Positions 33,089-45,415 of a stretch of DNA of 64,000 nucleotides are shown piece after piece; the stretch's first letter is position 1; every line of letters starts with the position of its first letter. The translations under genes were made by a program, and so were the position numbers. The notes beneath the pieces are model-generated. The model ran no database searches, was not told the origin of the DNA, and saw only the letters and a list, made by a program, of their open reading frames with translations. Origin of the DNA: Melanocharis versteri. Lineage: Eukaryota > Chordata > Aves > Passeriformes > Melanocharitidae. Location of the stretch: positions 326,451-390,450 of the forward strand of contig VZTG01001534.1 in NCBI GenBank assembly GCA_013397845.1, read 5' to 3'.

Positions 33089-33240
33089 CCGGATCATCAG
33101 CACGGCTTTCCTGATGTCCCGGATGCCGTCGTACACCAGCCGGGAGGCGTCGATGAACTCGTTCTCGTCCATGGGCTGGGCAGGGTCGGAGCTCAGCGCT
33201 TCCACTGCAGCCTCCACTTGCTCGGTGAAGCGCGGCATGA
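33089..33240 (-). CDS. CTNNA1: Catenin alpha-1, sixth-last coding exon (end of the M domain)
   Basis: A 152-bp exon, acceptor ctgggttcag, donor GTGAGC. Two bases complete a split valine, then 50 codons begin MPRFTEQVEAAVEALSSDPA and end DIRKAVLMIR, human residues 583-633, the last helices of the M domain's third bundle. The acceptor's pyrimidine tract is weak (TGCTCTGTGCTCTGGGTTCAG), and a short tandem array lies just upstream of it. Confidence 0.98.
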
Positions 33241-34327
33241 CTGAACCCAGAGCACAGAGCAGTCAGTGCCACCCCAGAGCCTCTCTGCTTCCCACTCCTG
33301 CTTCCCACTCCCTGCTTCCCACTCCCTGCTTCCCACTCCTGCCTTGCTCTTAACTACTCTGGAAGCTGTGCAGCCCTTCTGCTGAAATCACACCACTTCT
33401 TACAGGAGCTGATCTTTTAATCCACCTCCTTTCTGCTCACGCTGCTGCTGTTTGGTGTTTTCCCCTTGGACAGTGAAAAGTTTATCACACCCTTCTAGTG
33501 TACAACGGGAAAACACCTGGGGAAGCCCTTAGAAACTGTGGGATAAAATACTGGTTGTTTGTTTGATGCTCCCTGCAGATGTACATCATTTTTGGGGGGA
33601 AAAAGGAGTCATGCTACCATCAGGAAGCTCAAGCTGAAGAAGCACTGGAAGGGGGCAGGTTGCACTGCTGCATTTCAGTGACTCATGGTGCCCCAGGAAG
33701 AACATGCCAGAACCAGTTAGAGTCTGCTGTTTCTTCAGTGTCACCCTTGATTCTTCATCAAAGTAATTAAAGCAAAACCAACGAGTGGCTGGCACTGAAG
33801 CAGCCAGAATCACCCCTTACCCTTCTGGATGTCACCAGGAGTTCACAGGGAACACTCTGATTTAGTGTTTATGTGTGGTGCACTACAACCTACAGTGCTC
33901 TTCCAACAGCTGTAAAGATACTTCACAAAATTTACCCTAATTATTACCCCAAATTTATTCTGCTGGGCCAATTCTTCCTTCTGGACCCTGAACAGCTGCA
34001 GAGCCTGGTGCAATACTCCAAGATGAGCACAGAGTGATTTTCAAGCCTTTGCTCACGTCTGGGACTCGTTCCCGGCGTTTCTGCTTCCCACAGCCCAGCC
34101 CATGACAGCGAGCACACTCAGGGACAGCTCGTGCACCGCTGAGCTTGGAGCCAGCCAACACAGCACAACCACACTTCTCACTTTGCAACAGCTTTGCAAA
34201 CAGCTCCCGCTAATCTGCATTCCAGCAAACGGAGTCTTTAACAGATTTCACAGGTACACCGTCCCCAGCGGGCCACGAGCCTTCAAGCAACAGGAACTCG
34301 GGGCTCCTGGGAGCAAGCGAGCCTTAC
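33241..34327 (-). other. CTNNA1: CTNNA1 intron
   Basis: A 1,087-bp intron (donor GTAAGG) holding the 14-bp tandem array at 33286-33342 close to its acceptor. Otherwise unique-looking. Confidence 0.95.
33286..33342. repeat. 13-14 bp tandem array, about 4 copies
   Basis: Four copies of tgcttcccactcc(c), starting at 33286, 33299, 33313 and 33327. On the CTNNA1 strand they lie 46-102 bases upstream of the acceptor of exon 33089-33240, overlapping or just 5' of the expected branch-point zone. Confidence 0.92.
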
Positions 34328-34528
34328 CTGTGTTGGACAGTAACTTGGTTGCTTCCAGCACCTTCTCGGTGTAGACCCCGGGCTCGTAGTTGTCCATCTC
34401 CGAGGTGACCACGTGAATGACGCGAGCGGCGCGGCCCCGGATCGCGCCGGCCGTGCGGTCTAGGCCGTCCACATCCTTCTCTTGGAGAGCAATGACACAT
34501 TTGTTCACATCTTCTAAAATGTGATTCT
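34328..34528 (-). CDS. CTNNA1: Catenin alpha-1, seventh-last coding exon (M domain)
   Basis: A 201-bp exon, acceptor ctccccaccag, donor GTAAGG. Two bases complete a split glutamate; 66 codons (human 517-582) begin NHILEDVNKCVIALQEKDVD and end EATKLLSNT; one base starts the next valine. It lies in the M domain, in the region between the second and third bundles whose salt bridges hold the domain in the closed, vinculin-inaccessible state (family knowledge). Confidence 0.98.
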
Positions 34529-37500
34529 CTGGTGGGGAGAGAAAGAGGATTTAGATGGCAGTGTCTCTTCTGTCGCAGTCATCAGCACGGCAATCGCTCA
34601 GGGTGGGACCTGCTCTATGAAAGCTCCATGGAGATGCTGTCGAGCATTAATGTGAAGGTCACTGCAAGCAGCAAAGAGCTGCCCTTCCACAGGAGGTGTC
34701 AAAAAGCTGTCAGTCCATCCACCAAGTGGCCTCCACACTCCTGACCCCGCTTGTACTCGATTTTACCAACAGGAGAGCTGAGTTCTGCCCTGGCTTCTTT
34801 CCATATTCCTGCCCTGGACCGCCCCAGCCCTTATTCCAAACACCTGCAAACCACTCCCCTGGCACTGCACGTGGGGCCCCTCCCCAGCACCACACCTCCT
34901 CCCCTCAACACTCCAACAGACACTTGGTGCATGTTTCCAGCTTCTCCAGAGTGTTTTCCTCCAGCCACACACATTCCATCAGAGCACATTACACTGTCAG
35001 TCGCCCATTTCCATCTGAGACACATAATGTATGCAGTGAATAATGTGGAAAGCATTCCAGCCACACAGCACTCACTGACTGTTCAGAAAACAAAACTAAA
35101 CAAAAAAATAAAGGCAAGACCTCTGTTTGCAATTTGCCTTTTTAATATACATTTTCTGGTTTTGTAAAGAGATATTTTCCCCGTTCATCAAGTCCAAGAA
35201 GCCCCAGATGGGTAAAACCCTCTAAGAGATTTCTGAAGATGCCTGAAGAAATTGGGATCCTTATTTGGGGAAACAAAGATCTCCCAAACTGTTATTAGAG
35301 ACTTCCAAACCCTGTTAGAGACCTCTTCAATGTACCAGGACCAATGTTTCAGTATCATCATCCAACACCAGCATTTGGGCTGCTTGGTAAGAAACCAACT
35401 TGGAAACATTTCTGCTCTGTCACTTAAAATAGTTTCCAGTGTTAATTACCATTGACTTAATCATTCCACACTGCCAACCCATGCAAGTGGCTTTTATTCC
35501 CTCTGCAGGTAGTAAAAGAGCCATTTTGCAAGAGTTTGTAGAGACAAGAAGCTCACAGAGTTGGCTGGGAGAGGATCTGGAGGAACCACCTGAAAGGATT
35601 GCTGCGGGAAGTTACGGCTGATTTACATAAAATTAACAGAGCCAGGTGCAATATTGCGAGACTTCTGTAAGTAACCTGGACAAAAATTACACTTGTGAAA
35701 TCCCTCTGAAGCAACTCAGCCTGAGCAGGTTCAGCTGAGGGCAGAATGTGGCCCTGAGAGAGGGAAGAGCAGGTTCATTAGTGATTTGACAAGTCAGTGA
35801 GCAGGCACAGGAGCCACAGCGAGAACAGAGGGTATTTAAAGAAGAGACAGCCCTGGGAGCTGCAAGAGCCCAGAGAAAAAGCTTCGGCGCCAGGCCAAAA
35901 CACAGACTGTTTATTGCTTCAATTCCTAAATGAATAAATTAAGCCACAGACCATTTAAAAGCCTCTTTGGATTATCTGAACTTTAATAAAAGGCATGGAC
36001 AAAATGAAGGCGAATATTTAAATGTCCGCTGATCATTTAATGCCTTTTGCAGATGTGAAGTGGCCAGAAAGTCCCTTCTGGAGGAAGATAACCCACAGGG
36101 CAGCTTGCAAAGGGCCCAGGGAAGTGCAGGACTGTCAGGTCTGTCTGCTCTGGTGATATTCTCCAGCTGGATGACAACAGATAGGATCTGACACTGTGCT
36201 GAGCTCTTGGAAATACACCCAGTGCTCCCCATCCTACTGGCACACGGAGCTCGGGTTCCCCAGCAGCACCTCTGGGGACGGGAGAAGGCTGTCCCACATC
36301 CAGACCCCCCTGTCCTCTTGCTGAGCAGGAGAAACATCCCACAGCGACAGAACACAGCACAGGCAATGGCAAAGGGATCCTGTCCCACCAAAACAGCTAC
36401 GGGGAAAATGCTGTGGTTGGGCAACAAGGTAAGAGGAAAGGTATTTCTTCCACAGAAATGATTTTTAGACCAAACAAGGAAATACGTGAAACTGTGAAAA
36501 GCTACAGAATAAAAAGTCACCCACGACTGTCAATCCTCAATCCACGCCCACCAAACACCTTCTACCTACACGCACCTCCACATTAAAGGGATTAAGCAAT
36601 CCTTTTCCAAACAACCCCTGCAGTGTGTGAGGGAGTCTGAGGGCTACAGGAGATCAAAATCAAAGAGCAACAGCCGGGAGATGAAGCCCCAGATCCAGAA
36701 ATACAAGTGTGTCTCTGCTGCAGCTCCTGTGGAAGGTCTCAGAGCCATTTCCAGGCTGAAGCTCTGCTGCCAAGGGGCACAGCAGGAGCCAGGTCAGGCA
36801 GCACATGGAGCAAACACCAGAGAGTTCACACACCTGTACACACAGCGTTCATCCTGCTCATTCACTGCGAGGCTCTTCAGAAAAAATAGAGAAAAACTGA
36901 GATGGGCAGTCTCTGGCATAAACCTCTGTCAGCAGCAGAGGAACAGAAGGCAGCAAACGGAATGGTTTTTTAAGAGGGTTTCAAAGGAGATTCAGGTAAT
37001 TTCAGAACACTGAATTTGACAGTTACACGGTGCTCTAAAGAACAGAGATAGTGGGCACACCAACACACCCAGAGTGCTTCGGGAAGGCACTGATAAGAGG
37101 GATAAGAATTACAGAAGGTACAGGAGAGCTTTGAAATGAGGAATAATGAAACAGGCAAAGACTCTGCAGTCAGGAAAGTGATGAGTGACAAAGTGCATGG
37201 CAGAACTCTGCACATTTGTAAACACCATGAAGAGAAAGAGGGGAGAAAAAAACCTCTTCACCATCTTTAGTACAAGCAGGGGCACCAAATGAAGCAAAGA
37301 GGCGACAGCACAAAACAAGGAGGTTCTTCACACGGAGCACGCTTCAGCTGTGAATTTTGCACAGGATGATGGAGGTGCCAGCAGTTTATAATGGTCGAAA
37401 GAACAACTAACACCAGCTTAAACGAGAAAAATCTGTCACGGACTGCTCAGGAGATAGCACCTCTGACGCTGGAGCCCCCTGAGCTGCACATCACTCACGG

Positions 37501-39811
37501 CTGGGAGCACACAGACCTCTCCAGGCTCCAGGGCTCCTGTGCCATCCATCTCCCACGCTGGCAGTGAGCCTCCCCCAGACCCTGCCCGAGCCCAACAGGG
37601 CCCTTCTGCTGCTGAGCCTACGGAAATGCTGCCACCTGCAAGCTCACCTGCAGCACCGTGCAGCGAAGGATCCTTCTTCTGTGGTGTTCTGCTGTCACCT
37701 AAACCCAGCATCCCTCTCACCAAGCCTTTACTCGTGGGGAATTGACACAATTCTGCAGCATAAGCTGGATGTGAAGCCTTTACTCCAGCACACCACACTG
37801 TAGGGATGGCTTATGTACATATTTATGTATGCACACACTCATGCACTCCCAAGAACTCCTTTAAATTCTGCTTACATCCCAGTTACTAACTGATACAAAC
37901 ATCCTAATAACCCCAAACAGCACTCGGTATAAATCATCCCCACCACGGCTTTATCCAAAGAGAAGTTCAGACTTGTAGCAGATGAATTGGAGTTGTGGCA
38001 TTTATATGGAAAACATTTATCAAAGTTCAAACAAATAATATTTAAAAGAGTATTTATTGCTTTAATATTTTTCTACCATCTCTTCGATAACACACACATA
38101 TAAATAATTACTGAATGCACTTGAATGTCTGGAGCTGTCTCAAACCACATTTCCTTGGCTCCATTTTGGGTGGTGAGCACTCACTCGAGGTGAACTCTCC
38201 TGAGCCAGCCTGCCACCATCCCCAGGGAAGAAACCTCCTCTGCTTACTGCCAAGCTCTCGAGAGTACAGCCAGGTAACAGATCTGGTTATTTAACCAAAA
38301 ACCCCAGTTCTGCTCTAATCTGCATCCTGGCAGAAGACGGGGCTGTCCTGCCCACAACTCACTTGAGTCTCGTGGTGCTAAACCTGGACCACAAGGGAAG
38401 GAAAGTGACTTTATTGAGTGATGCAACTTCCTGCTTGTGGTGAGTTCAGCCCTCAAAAGCAGCTTGGAGCTCCTGAGAGCAGCCCAGCACTGGGCCCACA
38501 GCGTGAGCTGAGGAGCAGAGCTGCCACAGCAGAGCTGCCACTCCCCAATGTCAGAGCCCTGGGGGCAGTGGCTGCCAGGGAGATGCCCTTTGGCAGCTCC
38601 CCACAGGCTGTGTCTGCACGGACTCACAGCTTTTCCTCTCTCAGATGTCTGTACACTCGTGGGCAAGCTCTGAGTGGAGCCTTGAACTTCAGCATACAAT
38701 TCCCTCCGAACAGATTTCCCCAAAACAGGCTCCTCCCAGCTGTGCAATTCCAGCTGCTGCTGCCCCAGTGAGCACCCACGGATACAAAGAGCTCAGACAC
38801 TCAATTGCCCAAGATGTTTATGCTCCCTCATTGCAAAGGGGATTTTTATTCAGAACCCAGGGAACCACAATAACACGTGTATGACAATGCAGGTGACTCA
38901 TCACAGAAACACCACTTGGGCTTTTGTTTGTTTGTTTTTCTTTTCTTAATAATAAAAAAAATATGATCTCTTAATTCAGGACCTTAATTTTTCATCTCCA
39001 TTTTCTAACTATGTTCACCTGGTACTTCTGACTCCACACATCCTCCTGTGAAATCTCTCTTTACAACTGGGGGTTTTAGGTGGATTGAGATGCCCAAATC
39101 TGTCTGCACAACGGAAATAAGAATCCCAGCTTGCCGTGGTGATTTGTGAACACTACTGCAGACACAACTCACGTGGTTACATCCCCATGTCCTCTGACTA
39201 GAGCACAGTTAAAGGATGTGGAAATAAAAATGCCCCCATTATTTTTAGGTCACAGCAGCTGATAGTGGGTCTTTATCAAGATGCTGATAAAATGGATTAT
39301 CTTGGCAAGGACTTCACCAAATGTAATTATTAATCTATTAAAATGATCCAATCTCTTTCAAAAACTCTTATAACTTTACTAAAGCTGACATGGTAGGAAC
39401 AGCTTTATTTTAATTAACTTGTACAACCACGGTTTGATACTCAGTTTTGTTTACATGGCAGAGTCTAAAGTGAACCGAGGGATCATTTTTTCTGCTAGCT
39501 CCTACCTGGGACATAAACATGTTCTACTTCCCCCAGAGTTACTGGTGAGGCTTGTCTACAGCAGCTGAATGGTAACTCACCCTTAGTTCAGCCACCAATT
39601 CCAAATCTTGGGATATAAAGTGTCTCCTCCTTGAGACCAGATCTCCTGCTGCACTTCCACACCTCGCTGGGCACAAGGTGACACCAGGCGAGGTGTGACA
39701 GCACCATCCCTTCCAAAAACCCCACAGCCTCCAGAAGACGTGTCCAAACCACCCTTCCCAGCACTGAGCTCTTAGGGGGATGATCATTCCCAGGACTGGA
39801 GCCCTGCTTAC
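34529..39811 (-). other. CTNNA1: CTNNA1 intron
   Basis: A 5,283-bp intron (donor GTAAGC). It has AT-rich stretches (about 37980-38120 and 38930-39000) but no recognised transposon, tandem array or exon. Confidence 0.95.
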
Positions 39812-39968
39812 CTGACACAGCCAGGAAGTCATCGATGGAAGTGATGTCATCCACGGCATCTGTCAGCACACGGACCTGCCTCTCCCACTGCTCCTTGAAC
39901 AGATCCATGTTTTCTTGAGCCAGCTTGCTTTGGGGCTTAGCAGCCAGAGCCAGCGCAGCATTGATGAC
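39812..39968 (-). CDS. CTNNA1: Catenin alpha-1, eighth-last coding exon (M domain)
   Basis: A 157-bp exon, acceptor gtgttttgcag, donor GTAAGC. It encodes 52 codons (human 464-515) beginning VINAALALAAKPQSKLAQEN and ending DDITSIDDFLAVS, plus one base of a split glutamate. It forms helices of the M domain, which senses tension and recruits vinculin when opened; the vinculin-binding helix itself is encoded upstream of the window. Confidence 0.98.
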
Positions 39969-41072
39969 CTGCAAAACACCTCTGGATTTTTAAAACATAT
40001 CCCAACGAAACCATTACCTCCTGTGTGGTTATCCAATGAACTCAGCAGCACACAAAGCAAGTTTAGTAAGTTTTGAGGAACTTCATGTTTGAACACAGAA
40101 GTGTTTAATTTTGTTGCTCTCACATCCAACTCATACCTGCTTCCACATTTATTAGGGATAGTTATTACAAGCAAAATCACTTGGCAAGTTTTCACGAGAG
40201 CTGGTTTCACCTGTCTTTAGCAGCTCGTGGTAACAAGGTGTTGCTTTCCAGTGCAGGCTGTGTTGTTAAGTATTTTAGACAGGATGACATTCAGTACACT
40301 CGAGGCTGCATTTGCTACTTGCCAAAACCTCAGTAAAAAGGTCAAAAAAGGATTAATCTTATACAGACTGAAGTAGAAACAATATGCAAATACAAAATTA
40401 AAGATAAACTTTGATTTATCACTTTTCCTTAAAGCTTTACTCAGGATCTCGCCAGTAATTGTTGTAATGACTTCAGATTTCTGCTCTGGCTGTGAAAAAG
40501 CCAGATTAGCCAGGGAACAGCAGGAGATGCTCCTTCTGAATACCCCCTCCTAATTTTCTTCAAACCCCAAGACCAGAATTTACACCAGATCCTAGTTTTT
40601 CTCAGCAGAGTAAATGCTACAGGTGCTGCTGGGTCACAAAGCTGATGCTGTGTCCACTAACTGGTCACTTAAACAGCCACAAAAGCCTCTTTGAACGTGG
40701 GGAGAAACCAATCTCAACAGCCTGGTCGTGCTCTTGCTGCAGCAGGATGGCCTGGAAACGTGCCAGGTGTGAGGAACCACCCGCAGTCAGAGCGTGACAA
40801 TCCCAGCCTTGTTCCCAAGCACCTGAGAGTCAGAGCTAATTAACTCACAACTGCAAGGTGTAATTTTTCTTCTCTACTTTAGGACCGTATTAATTTCACA
40901 AAGTTGTCGACCGAAACATGCTTGCACCAGATGTTCCCGCTTTCCCAAAACCTACTTTCTCTACCTGCTTCATTTACAAGTGTCACAAAGCGTTTAAAAA
41001 AATATAGAACTCACTAAACACGGAAATGATGGTGGTGTCAAACGTGCTGGGATGGCGCTGAATGAATCAGGC

Positions 41073-41093
41073 AGGAGGAGGAGGAGGAGGAGG
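41073..41093. repeat. AGG triplet repeat
   Basis: Seven uninterrupted AGG triplets. Confidence 0.93.
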
Positions 41094-44000
41094 CTGCTTC
41101 ACCCGAGGGATGCCAGGAGTCAGCAGTGAGATGTCCACAGAAGGGCTGGGCTGCTGCCCACGCTGCCATCCTGCCCCTGGAGCCGAGGCTGCAGGGCTGG
41201 CTCACAAACCCAGCCCAGCTCGGTGGCCTCGGTGACCGTGACAAACACAAGAGGCAGCACCTGAGCCTGAGCAGCATCTGTGGGGATGAACATGCTCCTG
41301 ACCCCTGGCAGGGACAGCCCTGGCCCTGTCCCCAGCACCACCCTGGGCTCCTCTGCTGCCCCCCTTCCTCCAGCCAGCCCAGGGTCACACGTGTGTGGCA
41401 CCTGCAGGAGCTGGGATGTCCCTTTGGAATGTCCCTGCTGCCAGCCACGGTCCCTGCTGCTCTGCCACCCTCACTCATGGATCTGAAAGTCCTGAAAGCC
41501 CCCAAAAAGCCTTGCAACACCCAAGAAAATGATGTTTACAATTTTAAAATCAAGCAGAAATAGAGGTTTTAGAGAGGCAAACCTGCCCTCTGCTTGAGAG
41601 CCCTGATTTGCAGTCCAGCCAGTGCCACCTCTCCCCCCAGCCTGATGGATGTAATGAATTAACCACCTATCAATCACAATCTAGATATCCAAGGTTCCAT
41701 GGAGATGAATCTAAACAAGTGTCCTGGAAACAGGAGAGATAAACCAGACAACGCTCTAGAAATCTGCTCTCAGCTTTTATCCTGCTAGAAACTGTCACTA
41801 CAGAGACAGAGAGAGGCGATACCAAGGGTCAGGACATTTTCTGTGCTTTTCTCAACCTGCCTTGGCCCATGTCAGACATAAAAGCACTCCAAGCCCTGAG
41901 ACAGGGCAGCATTAATGCTGCAGGAACATATGGCCTGGGTTCCTGCGAGATGTTTGTCTGGACACAGCAGCTGTCTGGACAATTAATCTTTGCCAACAGC
42001 GCATGTCAAGCCCAGATGCCCACGTTCAGCACCTCGTCACAGGTAATGGCAGAGCTGTCACACACACAGGGCTCTGCAACTGCTCCCCAAACTCAGCCTG
42101 TGTGTCCTGGCCAAATCCAAACACAGGAGGCACAGGCTGCATCACCCTCCTCTCAACAGGCAGCTTGTTCAGCTGGAAAAAGTGTATTTTCTTTATACAT
42201 TACAGCAAAAATGTATGGCCAAGGTGAATGGGTTTTACAAAAATGATCAAGCAAAAGCAGTGTGTACGATCTCCCTTACAGACAGACATTCCTGCAGCAG
42301 GGAAGCAGGAAGCCTGGTGGGGATATCAGAGGTTATCCACGGTCACCACGGAGCTAAAGACAAAGCCAGAGCTCAGGAGAGCCACGCAGGTGTGAGTGTG
42401 CTCAGGGAGAAATTCAGGGCAGCAGACACAGCTCAGCAGTCCCTTTTTATAGCACACACTCCCCATCTCCATGTGCAAAGTGGCCACAACAGGCAGCTTT
42501 AGCTGGGGTGATAAAAGCCTGCGCTCTGTGGAGAGCTTAGCATTCAAGTGGGCAAATCATCCTGGACGTGTCTCACACCTCTGCTTGAGGAAACATCCCA
42601 GGGATCGCTGACAACACCCTGCATGTGATCTATTCCAGGGAATAGACTCTGGTATCCAGCACAGAGTGATTGATTTATTTTCCAACAGATGCTTAGAGAG
42701 ACTCGGGAAAATGACAGGGATGCTGGATCTTAAATAGTCTATGTACGTAGCAGGACTATGATCCCTTTATTATCCAAAAATAAACACTTTCAGGGGGAGG
42801 AGGGAACACTTTTTTGGGGGGAAGGGATGAACCACAATACACTTTTCCTTCTCCAAAACACATAAAGCACTGGGCAATTACTTTAAAACATCAGTGACTC
42901 TCACAGGATGGAGGTAGACAGAGCTAAAGCCCCAGGAAGATCATGACCAGACTATCTGAAATGTAGCCACTTCCATGTAGAACATTTGGCAATTTCAGGG
43001 AAATATTTTGTATTTCAGAGCTTTCTCAAGATGCTGCCAGAGCACTGTGATCACAATGACTCACTGAAGTTGTACAAAGACAAGAATCAAACAGGGACAT
43101 TCTGAGCCTATCCAGAAGGAAATGAAGCATGGCAAGAAAACACACTATTTTTATCGGTGCTTTGTTTCATGTAGCAATTGCAGCGTTCGAGGCAGACAGC
43201 TCCACGCTCCGTAACGTGCTTCCAGAGAGCTCCTTGGAGCCTCTCCTGCACCTCACAGCTTCCCGTGGCAGCAGCCAGGGCTTGCCAACACCTGATGCTG
43301 AGCACTGGGGAGGCTCAGCATTCCAAAGATTGCAATGGATGTCTCCATCTGCACCTCGAGTCCTCTTCTCATCCCTTCCACGGGAAGAAGCTGCTGCTTT
43401 TCCCTGTTTTTATTTCCCCTGTTGAAACCAGAGATGGCAGAGCGTGGCTGTGTCCTTCCCCCTTTGCAGGGCTCTCCAAGGCTCCCTGCAGTGACTCCTG
43501 CCTGGGTTCAACACTGCAGCTGCTTGGCCCAGAAATCTCTCAAAAAGCTCAGCTATTCTGGCCAGAAAGCACCCGAACCTCAGCTAAACCTGAGGGTAAA
43601 TTACAGCCACTGGGCCAGCCAGAATTAATTCTTTTAGGCTGAATTTAGGAAGGGTTCCAGCCTCAGCTTTAGAGCACCCCATGTGAGAGTCAGAGAGGCC
43701 AGAAGAAAGCTCTTCCACGTGGCAGTGTTCTCACAAAAAACAACTCTGAACACTTGGCTGGCATGGCCCAAGGAAGAAACACCACCTGGGAGAGAGAGGA
43801 AAGCTACCAGCCAGCTATTTGCACTGCAATCCCCACCTGTTGTATCTTACACCATTTCTGACCCACAGCCATCCCAGTGGCTTTGAGCACTTCTTGGGTT
43901 TTGCCTCAGTCCTTTTGATAGGGAGCTTCTGCTCCTTCCAGGACAATGCTCTTCCTGCAGCTGGTTTAGCTTCTCCCTGATTCCCGCAGGATTGGTTTTA

Positions 44001-44985
44001 GGATGTTACTATGCCCCAACGAGGAGGAGTTTTTCAGTTTCAGAAGCTCTGAAGTGAACCCCAGCCCCCTCCCCTCACTACAAACCACTTCTTTACAACC
44101 AAAACATCTGCAGTTCCTAAATAACTCACTGTGGTTTGGGGTTTATATAAAGATCTTGACTCACCAGATCTCTTGTGGCATTTGGATAACGAGTTGGAAA
44201 GTAGCTCTGTGGCCTAAAAACCCAGGATATTTCGCTTTGTAAAAAAGAAAATGCTAATCAAACAAGCCCCCACCCATCAGCTGTCATCTCAGGGGCAGAG
44301 GAACAAGTGACACACACAGACAGTGCCCCAGAGGGGATGTGAAATACTTTTACTCAGGGGGATGTGAAAAGGAGCCCACAAGCCTCTCTGCCCTTGCCCA
44401 GGAGGATTTTAATCCCGTATTTTCCTGTAATAAAGAAAGCATGCCTTGCTTCCTGGCAGTTCATAAGAAGCTCCTCATAATTTAACTTTACACACACAAG
44501 ATGCCAGAGTTGCCTGCAGTGTTCACCCTGCTCCTGCCCCTTCCCTGCTCCTCGCGTTAAAAATGGTTTATAAGGAGGACATTGAAGTCAATTCCAGTTA
44601 TATCCAGGGCCAGGTTTGCATGCCCACGTCTGCGAGTGCCAGCCCTCTGTGTGCTCCAGAACAGCAAAAAGCACTCTGCAGGCTCTGATGAGCTGAAATG
44701 CCTGCGAGCAAAACACACAGCAGATTGTTTTACACTCTCACAAGCTCTAATGGCAGTGACCAGCGATGAACGGAGGCTGATGCACCGAAAGGGGAAGGAA
44801 AAGTTTCCTTTGATTTCCAATACTTTGTTCCCATGTACAAAAGGCACTTTGAGCACTTTCCTCTCCTGCGAGTTACGCACGGAGTGACTGCAGGGATCTC
44901 TGCAGAGATATTCACTCGTCTTGGGGCAGGGCTGGAACGACCCACAGATCCACGTTTTTACTGAGTAACTTGAACCACACAACGG

Positions 44986-45415
44986 TTTGGGTCGGAAAGG
45001 ACCTTAAAGCTCATCTCTTTCCAATGCCAGGGACACCTCCCACTGTCCTAGGCTGCTCCACCCTGGCCTTGGGCACTTCCAGGGATCCAGGGGCAGCCAC
45101 AGCTTCTCTGGGCACCCTGTGCCAGGGCCTGCCCACCCTCACAGGGAAGAATTTCTTCCCAATATCCCATCCATCCCTGCCCTCTGGCAGTGGGAAGCCA
45201 TTCCCTGTGTCCTGACACTCCAACTCCTGATGAATTATCCCTCTCCAGATTCCTTGCAGCCCTTTCAGACATTGGCAGGGGCTCTGAGGTCTCCACACAA
45301 CCTTCCCTTCTCCAGGCTGAACACTCCCAGCTCTCCCAGCCTGGCTCCATGGGGGAGCTGCTCCAGTCTCCTCAGCAAAAAGCCCTTCTCCAGCTCAGCA
45401 TGTACTGCCACAGCA
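44986..45415 (-). mobile_element. CR1 LINE 3' fragment
   Basis: The + strand shows the reverse complement of a CR1 3' end: ggtttgggtcggaaaggacc, then the block around cagggatccaggggcagcca, and further in ctccaggctgaacactccca and agctctcccagcctggctcc. The CR1 3' end is at the low coordinate. More diverged than the copies at 57.9 and 59.3 kb, so probably older. Same strand as CTNNA1. Confidence 0.92.
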
